DNA of 64,000 bases from Adiantum capillus-veneris (GCA_014529385.2 CM043953.1:91812842-91876841); one strand, 5' to 3'; shown: positions 39,255 through 52,133, counted from the stretch's first letter. A program made the numbers and translations. Notes: generated by a model from the sequence alone, not told the origin.

Positions 39255-40806
39255 TTAGATTTCAGGGAAGTTTCTGATAGCAGGGAACCTGCCTCTCCCT
39301 CTTGTAAAGCTACGAGTTTTTCCTCGATTAGATAAGGAGCTAGGTGTAAAAAACGAGGTGAAAGAATTGGGAGTAGCCAAAGAGTTAGCTCTTTTCTGGG
39401 CAGGAGAATCATCATATTCAATACAAGGTTTAAGCAGATTAGTGATGAACTTGACTCCTTTAAAGTTAGCATAAGTGGTGAGGTATAGACCGTGCTCTTC
39501 TGCTTTAAGCTCTTTTAGGATATCATGCATAAGACCACGGAAGATATAAAAGGCAATTTGTGCAATCATAATCTGCTTAGCCTGCCCTCCTAGCCATGAG
39601 CAGATGAGGGATAGATGGAAGTCGACTAGTTTCTCTGGGAATAATAAATCCAGATGGTTGAGGATAAACCATATTGCATGATCAAACCACATAATGCTTG
39701 ATTCACAGGTAGCTTTGGGGTCAAGCTTAAGAAATCTACAAGCACATTTCACATATGGACGGAAGATATTCCATATGGACTGAGTGTAGAAATCTGGGTT
39801 ACTTTTAGCAAATTCCATGCTACCCTTAGTACGTATGTACAATCCAACATTTGAGGGGCATTTGGAGTGGTCGATGAGATGTAGGTTAAAGGGTGCTTTA
39901 ATCAGTTCTCCTTTGTCCAAGAACTGTCCACCTTTGAGAATTTTGAGTTTACAGTCTTCTACAATTGAGGCAGGAAGGTTGGCCAAGTACACCCAAGTTT
40001 CACTAAGAATAGGAGCCAGGAAGGCTTTGTTTGGCAGAACCCACAGTTGATGGTCAACTCCGAGATATTCAATTTCTATTTGTCTTATTGGTAAGACAAG
40101 AAACACTTTAGAGATTTTTGGTACCATCTGAAGGAGGTTAACATCATTGAGGGAGCAAAGATTATTTTGAAACTCTTTAACTGCCTCCAAAGTTGCACTA
40201 TCTCGACAGAATATGCCACCAGTTGGAGGGATGGAAGGGGTATTTGGAGTGCAGACAAATGAGGGGTTAAGCCCACAAAGTTTTCTAAGGAAGTTTGACA
40301 AATCAGCTCCAGATGAGGAGAACAGGGCAAGCTCTTGCTGATATTGTGAAGCAAGGACAGGAAGTTAGGCAATATATTGGGACAACAAATTAACACCTTC
40401 TAGGGGGTCTTTGTCCAATGTAGCCAGAATTTTTACCCAGTCATATGTTGTCATTAAATGACAACATATGCAAGACAGATTGTTTTTTATCCGAGGCAAG
40501 TGCCGAATCATAAATAAGCTGTGAAGTTGTTAATACATCTGAGGACAAGAGAGGAGGCCACAGAGAGGGGCTCTGAGGTTAGTTCCAGTCCTTGAGAGAG
40601 AGCAAGAGTCTGCAAAAACAGTGAGGTCAGGTTTACTTTTTCTTGCCATAGTATGTAATACATAATTTGGATTTCCTAGCAAGGAAAGGTCTAGTTCTAG
40701 TAGCCAAAGCATTTTTTGGTGTATGGTCTTTAAGGTAAAGCTTAATCTCATCAAGAATCTTTGCATGATTCTCAGGGTTGTGATTAGTACTCATGCGAGC
40801 TGTCAT
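39255..40806 (-). pseudogene. ORF1 of PLE 2, mostly intact
   Basis: The last 348 residues (40301-39255) are an open frame; upstream parts need one frameshift (near 40640) and read through one TAA (near 40365) to reach MTARMSTN at 40806. Landmarks: LCGLNPSFV, GGIFCRDSATLEAVKEFQ, LDKGELIKAPFNLHLIDHSK, RTKG, YRPYVKC, CESSIMWFDHAIWFIL, SWLGGQAKQIMIAQIAFYIF and a basic tail TRSFTRGRGRF. The RG-rich end suggests nucleic-acid binding. A TTTCAG acceptor-like site lies just before the start (near 40825). Copies 1 and 3 encode the same protein. I cannot place it in a known family. Confidence 0.6.
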
Positions 40807-41093
40807 TCTATAACGTGAGCAATCCTGAAACAGAGGTGACATAAAAATTAGCAAAGTATCTAGATAGTAATGTATACTTGGTCCTGCAAACCTTCAACCG
40901 GCAAAGTCAGAGACTATGGTAGTCGTGAGCAGGGAACCAAAAAAAGAGTCTAAAAAAGGCCACCTAACACCAGTCTACCAATAAAGGATTTATAGACTGT
41001 GGGCCCAAATTAGAGCTCCATTCCTAAGATAATTTCCTAGGCCAGCATCATGATTTCCCCCAAAAAAGGAAAAACCTTATGTATAGGATGTGT

Positions 41094-43137
41094 ATGTAGT
41101 TGTTTAAATCTTAACTAATAAGACATAATTGAATTTTTACATTCAAAAGATAGCTGGCCGAGGAATAATGAACTGATATGTACAAAAATAACTCAGTACC
41201 AGAATTATTTAGGTACAATGATTGTAGGAAAGAGATCCTCTTTCAGACAAGTAGTAAAAGAACTCCCTCGTTCCTCAGTGAGTACATCATTAAAGTAAGG
41301 TTGCTTGCCAAAGAAAAGAAAACCCTCCAAGATAAGATAGAGTCCTTACCTGCATTCAGCTAGCCTTGGATGTGTGTTACAGGTATCAATGGACCATATC
41401 AATTGTTATCCATGTCCATCTTTCAGATTTTAATTACTTTAGACAAGCTAGGTCTTTTATTAGATTTTGTATGTTTAGCAGACTTTATATATTTCTTCCA
41501 AAATGAGTGGTACAATCTACTTTTTAATTTGAGTGGTGAAGTCCACAAGAAGTCAAAAAAACTCTTTTATATATGGTGAGGTTTACCTGTTTAGCCATAG
41601 CTCGGTAGCTATGCTAAAGCCCACAGTAGCAACCATATACTTACCAAAAATAGAGTATCAAAAAACTCCATTTTACCAAGTGGAACCTCCTGTCACGAGC
41701 CATAGGCCAATATTTATACCAAAGCTAAGAGTAACCACCATATACTTACCTTCAAAACTCCCAAGATTTCTATTAAGTCCTTAGCATCCCACACAGTCCG
41801 ATAGTGTTCGGCCCTAATAAAGATACCTTCAAGTTTCCACCACAATAGTACTAGATGAGCTAACAACATCCCCTAACACCTTCTCCTCATATGAATTCAT
41901 GAGGGAAAGTATTGTACATAAGTCCAAGTGTGGCCATAGTTCATCAAAGAAAAAACCAGACGTATCCGTGCAAGTGTCCAACAAAAATCATCACCATTTT
42001 CGATGAAAAAACGAGGTTTAAATACCCAAAGTTCCATGTATATCAAGTGCACTTATAAATCACCAACCATAGCTTCATGCCAGAGCCAAATGTATTAGCT
42101 TATACTTACCTTCAGAATCCCAAGTGATTCATCACACACAGCACTGAAGTGTTGGGGAGAGAAATCCCCAATCTTTCTCACCAATCCAATTAGGTAAGTA
42201 TTTTAGCAATTAAATGCTTTGCTACAAGATCTAAGCGCCACAAAGAATAACTGTCGAAACAAACCAGTCAAACAGAATATTGCCGAAAAAGACCAGTCAA
42301 GTAAAACCCCTAGTTGCAAAAAGATTGTCTGTATACAGTTCGACGCTACTGCATGCTTTGAGAGCTAATGTGAGCAGTAGCAACAGCTAATAATCAAAGT
42401 AAATGTCCATCAAGCAGTTCTTCCTTTCCTTAAAGATTTTTTCTTAGACACAGGCGTGAGGTTTTTTTTAAAAAAGGCCTAGAAGAAAACCTGAGAAGTT
42501 TGAGTAGTGAGCTCCATAGCTCGAACCGTGAAGCAAGCGGTAAATCACCTTAAGTCAAAGTAATAGAAAATACACACAGGCTAAGTGAGGGGCAAGGTGC
42601 ACCCTTACCTTATTTATAGAGGTTGGACTGCTTGTTCCTGAGCGTGAACGATGGGAGAGGCAAGCCGCCCTGCTGTGTGGTGTCATCAAGCGGTGCACAG
42701 AAAGCATTGCAAGGGGAGGTCCATAGCCAGGAAGCGTAGGCCGCCTACCAAGGGTAATGAGAACCCGACGTTTTACTCACACTCGTTATTCCAGGAGAGA
42801 CACGCTTTATGTTTTTTATGCAAGGGCATAGTCCCATAGCCTATTAATGGATTTTTGTGAGCATTATTCCATTGATGTCTGACAGTTTTAATGAGTGTTA
42901 GGGGGGGGGGGATATAGAAGGAGGAAAAAAGGAGCGACAGTAATGATAGTACCAAAGTGTCTGTGTCTGTGTGTTTTGTGTGTGTACCCGCCCTGTCCCA
43001 GGCACCAAACACAATGGGTCGATAGTAGGTCCATTATGAATGGGCCTACTACCTTATAACAGAAATGAGTTTTTTTTATGGTCAAAGTGTAACCCAGGCC
43101 AATTGTGTTGGGTAAGAGAATGTAGAATTTGATGGAT
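41094..43137 (-). repeat. Pseudo-LTR (high side) of PLE 2
   Basis: Homologous to 36480-38760: RT tail, 3' UTR, AC-rich junction, TATA and leader. It precedes ORF1 in transcription order and so would supply the promoter. Confidence 0.6.
42608..42622 (-). promoter_or_regulatory. Putative TATA promoter of PLE 2 (high pseudo-LTR)
   Basis: The minus strand has CCTCTATAAATAAG, followed by GTAAGGGTGCACCTTGCCCCTCAC, the conserved leader also found at 38155-38188. It is about 1.8 kb upstream of ORF1. Confidence 0.55.
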
Positions 43138-43880
43138 TATTTCTTTTTTACTTAAGCCATCAAGACAGTACTTTTTAATGAGTATGTTTACCTCCTCCCA
43201 GGCAACGAAGCAACTAGAGGACAAGTAGATGATTAAATAAAACAGACTGATGCAGGTGTTGAGAGCAGCTTTGTGAGGTCTATTGCTATTCCTCTTAATG
43301 AACTCCAAGGGTGGTAGTTTCAAAATATCTCTTTTCGAGACAAACTTTTGGTCATAGCCTCCTACACAGGGATTGTAAAGGGAGATAGAAAAGTTAAGGG
43401 ATTGTACCGAAGTACAGAAGGCCCCATATGATGTTGGGAATTTGTGTAGAGAAGTTGGTTCTATTTTCAGGCAATTAGGATATATGTGGTGGATTTCCTC
43501 CAGGAACACCCTATTATTGATGCTCAACATGTCATCCATATATCTGTACGATTGTTCAAATAGTGAAAGATTTATACCCCCATTTTTCATGGAATTGAGA
43601 AACCATTTGTATTTGAAGAAGGCTAAGTAAATACTACACACTAGTGGAGAGCAAGAGAACCCCATAGGGATGCCTAGGCATTGTTCAAAATAGTGTCCTC
43701 TAGAGAGAACAGTGCAGTTATCAAGTATCCAAGAAATGTAGAGACCAAGCTTCTCTTCGTTGAAGTGTAAGGGATGTTTGGAGTGGGTTTTTCTAATCCA
43801 TCTAGGTTTAGTGGAAAGTGATATTGATAGCCGTTTTTCGGCTTTCCATATTTTCCATAGTAAGCTACCTCACCCTATCA
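43054..43880 (-). pseudogene. Catalytic core and C-terminus of a PLE reverse transcriptase
   Basis: The frame holds the RT motifs missing from copies 1-3: a GHYFEQCLGIPMGFSCSPL block (motif B region, Q/G-x-x-MG-x-x-x-SP), then SYRYMDDML with the catalytic Asp pair (motif C), then IYPNCLKIEPTS, and the PLE-like NRPHKAAL and thumb. Reading upstream of the annotated ATG at 43665 extends it to about 43880 before an in-frame TGA. It ends at 43054 only 30 residues after the thumb, so no C-terminal GIY-YIG endonuclease is present. Motif A was not found here. Confidence 0.72.
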
Positions 43881-43999
43881 AATCACTCAAACATTTTGGT
43901 TATCCCTACCATTTCACTGTACATAGGCGTGTGTCAGTTAGGGACTTTCTCCATATTTTCTTAGAAAACCCTCAATTAGATAGTCACTGGGTTAGTTGA

Positions 44000-46219
44000 G
44001 CCAAAAAAATAAAAATAATAAAAAATTATAAGTATATTATGGCCCATTTGTGTGTGAATATTTCATTGTATATAGGGCCTAAATAAAAGGATTTTTCATA
44101 ATTATTTTGGTATTTATTTAAATATTTCTACCTATAGTGTGTTATTTATGCTATGTACATTGACTCACCATTACCATATTTTTTCTTACCATTTTCATAC
44201 TCTTTATTCCATATAAAAATAATTTCATGCAAGCTTCTCTTATTTTTGGTGTAACCCATCCCAACAAAAATCCAAAAAAACTAGTTCTATTTATGCGTAT
44301 ATGTTTTCACTATTGTGATTTTTTCCCTCCTACATCTATTCTCTATTACTCTCATAATTAGACCACCAAAAATATTCATCTTTTTATGGTAGACTTATAA
44401 TGAGAGAGATTTATTTTGACCCCTTTATATTTTTTCCACCTATATTATTTATATTTGACATGTACATATTTTTTTAGACCCCTCAATATTTGATTTTCTT
44501 AGTTGTACTATTCACTTATATCATGATCTCAACAATATCTTCAATTATAGACCTACCAAATAAGGTCAAGGGTATGTGGCATACATGCATGCACAATGGG
44601 GAGCTCACTCTTGGAGGTATTCAAAAGAATCATCCAAAGAAGGACCTCACAAGGACTTTGTGCAGTGGAAAAAAACAGTCGGTTTTGCTGTATTTTTAAA
44701 GATCACATGCTCCCCGAAATTGAAAAGGTGATACAAATAAAAGTTCTAGCTCGTGGGCTGAAATTTTACCTCAAATTTTTTCATATTTTTTTGAGCTACG
44801 AACTGTGAGCTATGATTTTATTGGTGGACCCCAATTTGCCCATGCTATGCAGCCACACTCCCTCTTCCACTTTATCATTTTCCTCTTTCACACACACCTC
44901 TCCACTCATCATCCCCACCTCTCTCACCACTCCTCTCTGCACCCTACTCACCTTCTTCTCAACCTTGAAGAATAAGAGAAACCATGGTGAACTCATGTCT
45001 CCTACACACACTTCCATTCCAAAATTGACCACCTAGTCTCATTTTTCCTCATCCATATTACCCATATCTATCAAAAAACTACAAAATTCAGCCTCTTCTC
45101 TTGAAAGACAACATCATGGTGATTGATTACTCATGTCCACTTACCTTGGCTCCCAAGGAAGGTCAAAAGTGGAGAAAAAACGTACCGTCAAAGCTAGTGG
45201 ACCGTCAACAAGCGTCAAAATTGGCCCTTACTCAAGACACTTGGAGCATCAACATTGTAAGAAATCCATATTTTCTTACCTATTAAGAGTTTTTTCTTCC
45301 TTATTTGTATCCTACTTGGATACTCCCATTGTAAATATCCAATTCCATTTGTAAATCAATAAAAATACTAACTCTACTAAATTACTAACACTGACCTACT
45401 ATGAAAAGTCCTATCACCTCCACTTCTCTCCTCTCTCTCTCTTCTTCATCTATCCACACCAACTTCTTGATAATTCCAAGCAAAAGAAATTAGATACGTG
45501 CTGAAAATCTAACCCAACCATGGTTAGATGAATAACCCTAGCCCTCAAAAGTGCTATAAAAGGAGGGTGTAGCTAGCACAAAAGAGGGAGCCATAAGCAA
45601 GAGCACTATGCTATAGCTTGAGAAGCCAACCTCAATCTCTTGAGAAGGAGCTCTTGAGTGGAAGCTCATTGTCTTATGCATATGCATGTGTTGTATTAGG
45701 GGTGATTAGCAAGGGAACTCTATGCCATTGTAAGAGAGAGTGATCATTCAATTGAGAGTAGGAAATCTATCATTTCTCCTACTAGTGTAAGCCCAACATT
45801 TGCTGAATCAAGGAGGGTGGATTTGGACTAAGCTTGGATACTTTGTCTCTCTTCCAATGTGAAGTAATGGACAACAATGATGTGTAAGTGTCTTGGTGTT
45901 TTTTTTTTTAGTTCTTGATAGCTTGTCTCTGGGTGTTGTCATCAATTTAGCCATAAATCCCACATACTGTAAGAGGGCGATAGGGTGGAGAGGACTCCCC
46001 TGGCCTTAAGACAGTGATTGGGTTGGATTTTCTTGTGATGTGTTGTGGTGTAATTTACTCAAATCTATGTTGAACAAATACTAACCTCACTTTGATTGGT
46101 CATGACAGATTTGTAAGAAGGTTTTAATGCAACAAGCACCCCCTCCCCCTTCTCTCGCTTTCTTACATATATAATTGTGTTCATTTGATCACTGCCAATA
46201 CATTTCAAAGCAGCCCGAG
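44000..46219. other. AT-rich region, possible solo LTR on plus strand
   Basis: No protein-coding gene is supported. A plus-strand CTATAAAAGG at 45554-45563 with a following leader-like stretch resembles an LTR promoter, and AATAAAA lies near 45357. A similar TATA sits at about 13187. The edges were not found. Confidence 0.3.
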
Positions 46220-46226
46220 CTCTCTC

Positions 46227-46311
<85 letters not shown>
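46220..46311. repeat. (CT)n microsatellite
   Basis: About 45 CT units with one extra C, close to the truncated end of PLE copy 3. Confidence 0.95.
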
Positions 46312-46313
<2 letters not shown>

Positions 46314-46445
46314 GCGTCCTAGTTCGCATCCAAAACTAGGTGGTGCCCCAAATTTGTGTAGGGTTAGGTTGCAGGTTTGTGTGTCTGTTTGTTGTTTTTT
46401 TCCGACCCCAACCCAATTGAGCAGCACAGGATCCTAGAAGAGTGC

Positions 46446-47590
46446 TTAGGGGCCACTCTTCTTGTTGCCCGCCCCGGACCGTCTCAATATGTAAAAAAGA
46501 CTCTTTTTTCTCATATTAGAAAACGTCATTTTAATAACCCTTGTTAGAACAATTTTAAGGCCTAGATCACCTTCAAGAGGATTATTTTCATAGCATTGAG
46601 TGATATCTGCTAAGAACATATGGAAGATTAGTTTAGGGAGGTTAAGAGAGACCTCCGTATAGTTTTTTGCTATCAAGAAAGTGTTGTATTGTATTTGTAA
46701 AAAGTTGTGGCAGACTTTTTGCTTAGAGACACAAATTAGCTCAAACTCAGCTAATATTAGTTCAAGGCATAGAGTGATGTCCTTGGTAATTTTAGTAAAG
46801 ATGTCATTTAAAGCATCATATCTATCTGAATTTGGTGACTGTTTGTATGGAGGTGTTGATCTGTATGAATTCAGTACCAGAAACTCAACATTGAGCTGCT
46901 CTTCAAGCTAAGTTTTTTCATATAACAGTGGGACAATTAGAGCTTTTATCCAACCCAACGATGAACCAATTATTATCTATTTTATGAAATTCAAGAGCAA
47001 GTGGTGGTGTTAACGAAGAGTTATCAGAGGATAACCACTTTTTAGGAATTCATAGGATTTTTTGAAAAAAATATTCCTTCACACATTTTGTTAAGTCCAG
47101 TAGGACTGTCTTCTCCAGTCGGAGAGAACTGACAAGTTCAGATAAACAACTAAGTTAAGTTGATAGAGCAAGATAAGGGTTTTTGGGAAAGTTAGGTATG
47201 TGATTGAGTCCTTTGGCCAAGATTCTTCGTATTGTACCATTACCAATGATGCTAAGATCACTCGTACAAACATGCATTCCATATGTATCAAAGTTTTTGC
47301 AAAATGTAGAAAACTGCCTACATGTACATTCGAGAACTGACTCCTGTCGAAGAAAATCATTATTATAGACTAGGTTTTTTATGGATAGTTGGTATATCCA
47401 ACCAATGAGTACATTATCAAGCAACTTGTGATTGCCAAAAAGTAGGTCAAAGCACTCACAAAAAGAGCTTAAGGTTGTATCCAATTGAGAAGTTTATTAT
47501 GGAAAAGACAGCGTACGTAGATAAAGATTTTGTTTGGAGCTACTTTGTGGAGGGCCCTTCACCCGCAGAGGCTTGAAGCAACCTGCAAAT
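46446..47590 (-). pseudogene. RT of PLE 3, broken
   Basis: The N-terminal frame (47484-47155) has LLFGNHKLLDN, CTC (the CxC pair), MHVCTSDLSIIGN and AKGLNHIPNFPKNPYLA. Further on, after a TGA, comes KIDNNWFIVGLDKSSNCPTVI (like A-DKG-x-V) and, in another frame, FLADITQCYENNPLEG, which is a good motif A (D-I-T-x-C-Y). It stops soon after motif A at 46446. The KIHK region seen in copy 1 appears to be deleted. There are at least two frameshifts and one in-frame stop. Confidence 0.65.
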
Positions 47591-47639
47591 TGAAGCAAGG
47601 ATTACATTTCAAGAAAATTCCTGATGGGAGAGTTTTTGC

Positions 47640-49143
47640 CTCTACCCCTAGTGTAGCTATGAGATTAACCCTGGTTAGAGGAAGAGTTAGGAGTTAAAAA
47701 AGAAGTGAAAGAGTTAGGAGTAGAATTGGGTCTCTTAAGATCAGGGGAATCATCTTCATCAACACAAGGCTTGAGTAAGCCAGTGATGATATTTACACCT
47801 TTGTAATTGGCATAAGTAGTTAGATAGATTCCACGTTCATCAGATTTCAGTTCCTTTAAGATATCCAACATCAACCCACGAAAGATGTTAAAGGCAATCT
47901 GAGCAATAACAATCTGTTTAGCTTGACCACCTAACCATGAGCAAATAAGAAAGAGGTGAAAATCCACAGGCTTTCAAGGAAGAGTAGGTCAAGATGGTTG
48001 AGAGTAAACCAAATGGCATGATCGAACCACATGATGCTAGATTCACAAGAAGCTTTGGGGTCAAGAAATCTACAGGCACATTTAGTAAAAGGTCAAAAAA
48101 CATTCCAAATCGATTCAGTGTAGAAGTCTGGGTTGCTTTTAGAAAATTCCATGTTCCCTTTTGTACGAATGTAGAGGCCAGTATTGGAAGGGCATTTAGA
48201 ATGGTCAATGAGATTGAGGTTAAAGGGGGCTTTGATGAGTTATCCTTTGTCAAGGAATTGTCCACCTTTTAAGATTTTGAGTCTGCAGTCCTTGACAGTG
48301 GAGGCTGGGAGGTTGGCAAGGTACACCCAGGTTTCACTTGAAATAGGTGCTAAGAAAGCTTTGTTGGGTAGGACCCAAAGTTGATGGTCCACCCCGAAAG
48401 ACAATTTCGATATGCCTAACTGGTAAGAAAGGAAAAACCTTAGAGATTTTTGGCACCATTTCCAAAATGTTGGCGTCATTAAGGGAACAAAGAGTACTCT
48501 GAAATTCTTTGACGGCTTCAAGTGTTGCACTATCCCTACAAAAGATACCACCAGTTTGTGGGATAACAGGGTTGGATGGGGCACTGATAAAAGAAGGATT
48601 GAGGCCACATAATTTTTTCAAAAACTTAGAAAGATCCGCCCCAGAAGAAGAAAATAGAGCAATCTCCTCTTGGTATTGTATATAGAGCATGGAAGTTCGG
48701 CTATGTGCTGAGAAATCAAATTTACCCCTTCCTTGGAATCTTTGTCTAAGGTAGTCAGAACCTTGATCCAATCATTAAATAACAACATGTGTAAGATAGA
48801 AAATTTCTTGTCTGACACAAGAGCTAAGTCATATATTAGTTGAGAGGCATCCAAACTGCTAATACATCTGAGTACAAGGGATGTGGCCACAAAGAGGGGC
48901 TCAAAGGTCAATTCCAATCCTTGTGAAAGAGCAAGGGTCTGCAATACATCTAAAAAGAGTTAAGTATGGTTATGACTACTTTTAGTAGTAGGTAATACAA
49001 TCTTTAGCCTTCCTAGCAAGGAAAGGTTGGGTTCTAAATCCCAAGGTATCACTTGGTCTATGGTCTTTAAGGTATAAATTAATCTGTTCAAGAATCTTTG
49101 TATGATGTTCGGGGTCGTGTTTAACACTCATGCGGACAGTCAT
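47640..49143 (-). pseudogene. ORF1 of PLE 3, frameshifted
   Basis: Homologous to ORF1 of copy 2 throughout: MTVRMSVKHD at the start (after a CTTTTAG acceptor-like site), LALSQGLELT, TLDKDSKEGVNLISQHIAEL, LCGLNPSFI, GGIFCRDSATLEAVKEFQ and SWLGGQAKQI. At least four frame changes occur. It supports the ORF1 of copy 2 as a genuine, once-selected protein. Confidence 0.6.
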
Positions 49144-49419
49144 TCTAAAAGGTTTCTGGTCCTAAAAGGAAATGTATAAACAATTTGATTAGCTACACTA
49201 GATTGAGCCTGCAAACCTTAAACCGGCAAAGTCAAACACTATAATAGTCGTGAGAAGGAGAGCAGAAACATAGTCTAGTGAAGGACCACCTAACACCAGT
49301 CAACCAATCAAGGGATCATAGACTGTGGGTCCAACATAGCACTAAGTTTCAGAAGTAGTTTTCAAAGCCAGCATCTTGGTTTCTTCAAAGAGTGAAAAAA
49401 CCTTATGTTTAGGACGTGT

Positions 49420-50030
49420 GTGTAGCTATTCTATCATAAGTAATACGACATAATTGAACTTTTTACACTCAAAAGATAGTTGGCTTTAAAAAAGATGAAC
49501 TGATAAGTACAAAAACAACTCAGCCTTAGAATTATCTTTGTACAATGTTTGTGAGAATGAAGCCTCATTCCAGTATACAAATAACATCACAACTTTCCTT
49601 GCAGTAGGTGTGTGTGTAATCTGTGATGGACAACTTGCAAAGCCAAAAAAATCTTTTCCAAGATAGGATAGAGTCCTTACTTGCATCCATCCAAATAAGA
49701 CAACAATTCAGTTAGCCTTGAATGTGTTTTACAGGTATCAATAGACTATATCAGTTGTTATCCCTGACCATCTTACAAACTATTTTTTAGAACATTACAA
49801 GCTTTTTGTCCAAAGTATTTATTTTTTGTAACAAATATTCTATCTTAGTTCCCAAAGTTCCTTAGTAAAAGAGTATCATTTTGTTTAGAAGGTCATCACT
49901 CCTTCTAATCCAAGTGTGAGAATCCCCCATTTTTCTTTCCTTTTCATCAATTTATGAAAGCTACAAAAAAGGTTTTATTTATAGTCAAAAAATATCTTTA
50001 ATTCGGTTGAACTTGTTACTAGAACTTACA
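49420..50030 (-). repeat. PLE leader repeat, third copy
   Basis: Nearly the same sequence as 36480-37080 (catcataagtaatacgacataattgaac-type start, caactcagccttagaattat, ggtcatcactccttctaatcc, ggttgaacttgttactag). Homology breaks at about 50025, where the two copies diverge. Confidence 0.75.
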
Positions 50031-50424
50031 ATTTATTTAATTTATTTAATTAATTTAATCAACCGTATAAACTTCCAGGTGCCATAACTATGTCAATTTT
50101 TATCAGAATTCAGTTTTGAAAATTTCTAACCATAGTAAAGTCATGATTACGATTTCAAAAATTCCAATATTTGCCACGGTTGGCCAATTCTACATTGCTT
50201 TTTCAATAATCATATCAGTTTGATTAAGCTTTATACAAGCTTTAAGGTTTCAGAAACTGGAAACCTTACATCTAGCGTCGTGCTTGATTCTTCTTTAGGC
50301 AAGGTGGAGGAGTCTCCCTCCTCAAGAATATCCATCATTGGTGTTAGATCAAACCTCAAAAAGTACTGCTCAGCCTCCATCCATTGACATGTATTTTGTG
50401 GAGCCTACCATCTACACCGATCAA

Positions 50425-51242
50425 CCCAACTTGTAGAATCTTCCTAGTGATGTCAAGTGCAAAGTGCCCCCCACAAACACCATCATGGAAACTTGAGATG
50501 AATTTGGTGATCTCTCTAGAGAGAGGTACACGCCTAAGAATTTGATTCTTATCCTTGCAGTAGAGGTTGTCATTGATAAGGCGGTATTTTGTTGCCTTGT
50601 GCACAAGCCACTACTTTTGGCCCTTGGTAAGGTCTTTAAGACACTCTCCTATGTCCAAGAAACTCATGATGTCAGGCATAGCATCGCTACCTTGGAAGAG
50701 AGGTAGCTTCAACTTGATCACACCCACTAGAACATCTTGTAATTTTTCTCTAGCTAGAGCATCTACTTCTTGATTTTTTGCTTGAGGCACATGATGTAAT
50801 TGTACAGCTTGAAAATTCCTAAAATCTCCTTCACTTGGTGAAAATGGCCTAATAAGCTATGATTTTTACAAGCCCAAGTTCCTTGTATTTGTTTTATTAA
50901 AAGCATGGCATCACCAAAAACATTTAATCATTGAATACCTTGTGTCACACACCACTCTAACCCAAGAGTTAAGGCTGCATATTTTGCCTCATTGTTGGAG
51001 TGAGAATCCAAGAGATAACCAATAGAGAAAACCTTTTCCCCTTGCTCGTTGAAGATAACAATGCCATTTGAAGCTTTGTCCACTATCCTTTTGTAGGCTC
51101 CATCAAAGAAAAGAGAGTGGCCATCTTCCAACTTAGGGATCTCTAACACAGGTATTGCTTCTTTATCACCTGACGTGATTTTCAGCTTCTTTTCATAATG
51201 GAAATGAGTGAGTATTGGGGTCCCATCGTTGCATAGCTCCAA
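50425..51242 (-). pseudogene. Tat-lineage Ty3 pol fragment: second RNase H and integrase finger
   Basis: On the minus strand, SLFFDGAYKRIVDKASNGIV and SNNEAKYAALTLGLEW are the D and E blocks of the archaeal-type RNase H found in plant Tat/Ogre elements. FGDAMLLIKQIQG (third acid) follows after a TGA, and HHVPQAKNQEVDALAREKL (HV-x-N-x-x-AD-x-LA block) after a frameshift. Next is an integrase zinc finger: YRLINDNLYCK, then H-D-G-x-C-G-G-H. The rest of integrase is missing. The order RNase H then integrase finger supports Tat lineage. Confidence 0.72.
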
Positions 51243-52133
51243 TGACCAACAAAATTATCAATCCGGAGGGAAGAGCTACCCGGCTAGGGCATGGAAACAC
51301 TCACACAATTAGTGAGCTAATCATGGCAACATGAATGGTGACTCTATGAGGTGAGCTTCTTGGCCTATGGAGGAGCTAAGCCACAATGATGGGCAATCTC
51401 CACATCCACTTCCCTTCACCTCCAATCAACCCAATCACACACACTAACGATTACAAGACACACATAGCACTAATCCTATCATGCAACGCACTAATCACGA
51501 GCACACACACATAGATCTTTCGAACACCACACTCCAATCAAACCTATATCCACACAAGAAAATGAGGGCAATCACACAAGATTAGAGCGGGATTAACCAC
51601 TAATTAGTTACAATCTAGCTGATCAAAGCATCATAGGAAATCATAAGAAGCATGAGAGAGGAATAGTGAAAGAGAATTAAGTATTGATTAGTATTAATCA
51701 AGTCACATGAGCAAGGAGAAGCTCAAGGACTCCATAGCCACACACCTCAAGAGCTCTCACCAAAGAGTGCTCTCAACAAATGAGTTTGAATCCCAATTTC
51801 TTTTACACACTGCCTTATATACCTAGGGTAAAAATATGTAATGTCCGAGCACCCAAGGCCTTTAGGGCTCCACCACTTAGTGAATCTGCAACCCAGGTAC
51901 ATTAATTGACCTGTTCTTTACAGCTTAGAACCCCCATTGAGCCCGTAACACATTAAAATATTACAATGGCTTGAAATAAATTGGGAATTTACAATATGTG
52001 ACCATTTTGGGAAAACCTGAAAAATGTGTAACTGCAGTCTTTACTGCTTCTTTGTATGCATCCTCGATGTGCATCCGCACGTCTTCGATCTTTAGCAGCT
52101 TCTGTTAGTTAACTGACGTTGACTCAGTTAATA
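51243..52133 (-). repeat. Probable LTR of minus-strand retroelement
   Basis: The minus strand starts TATTAACTGAGTCAACG directly after a polypurine tract (TG would be expected, TA is seen). A minus-strand TATA (GTATATAAGGC) lies at about 51813-51823. The low end (TG at 51243) abuts the RNase H fragment and is a guess. It seems inserted into the Tat-type fragment. Confidence 0.4.

Larger units (their letters stand above)
46446..50030 (-). mobile_element. Penelope-like element 3, 3'-truncated
   Basis: Minus-strand order: leader (50030-49150, matching 36480-37080), ORF1 (49143-47640, broken), RT (47590-46446). The RT ends shortly after motif A, where the sequence joins unrelated DNA. There is no AC tract at this end, so this is a secondary truncation, unlike copies 1 and 2. 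Confidence 0.6.

Noticed and set aside
43760-43999. Plus-strand 79-aa ORF at the RT fragment end
   Set aside because: Antisense to the PLE RT reading frame over most of its length.
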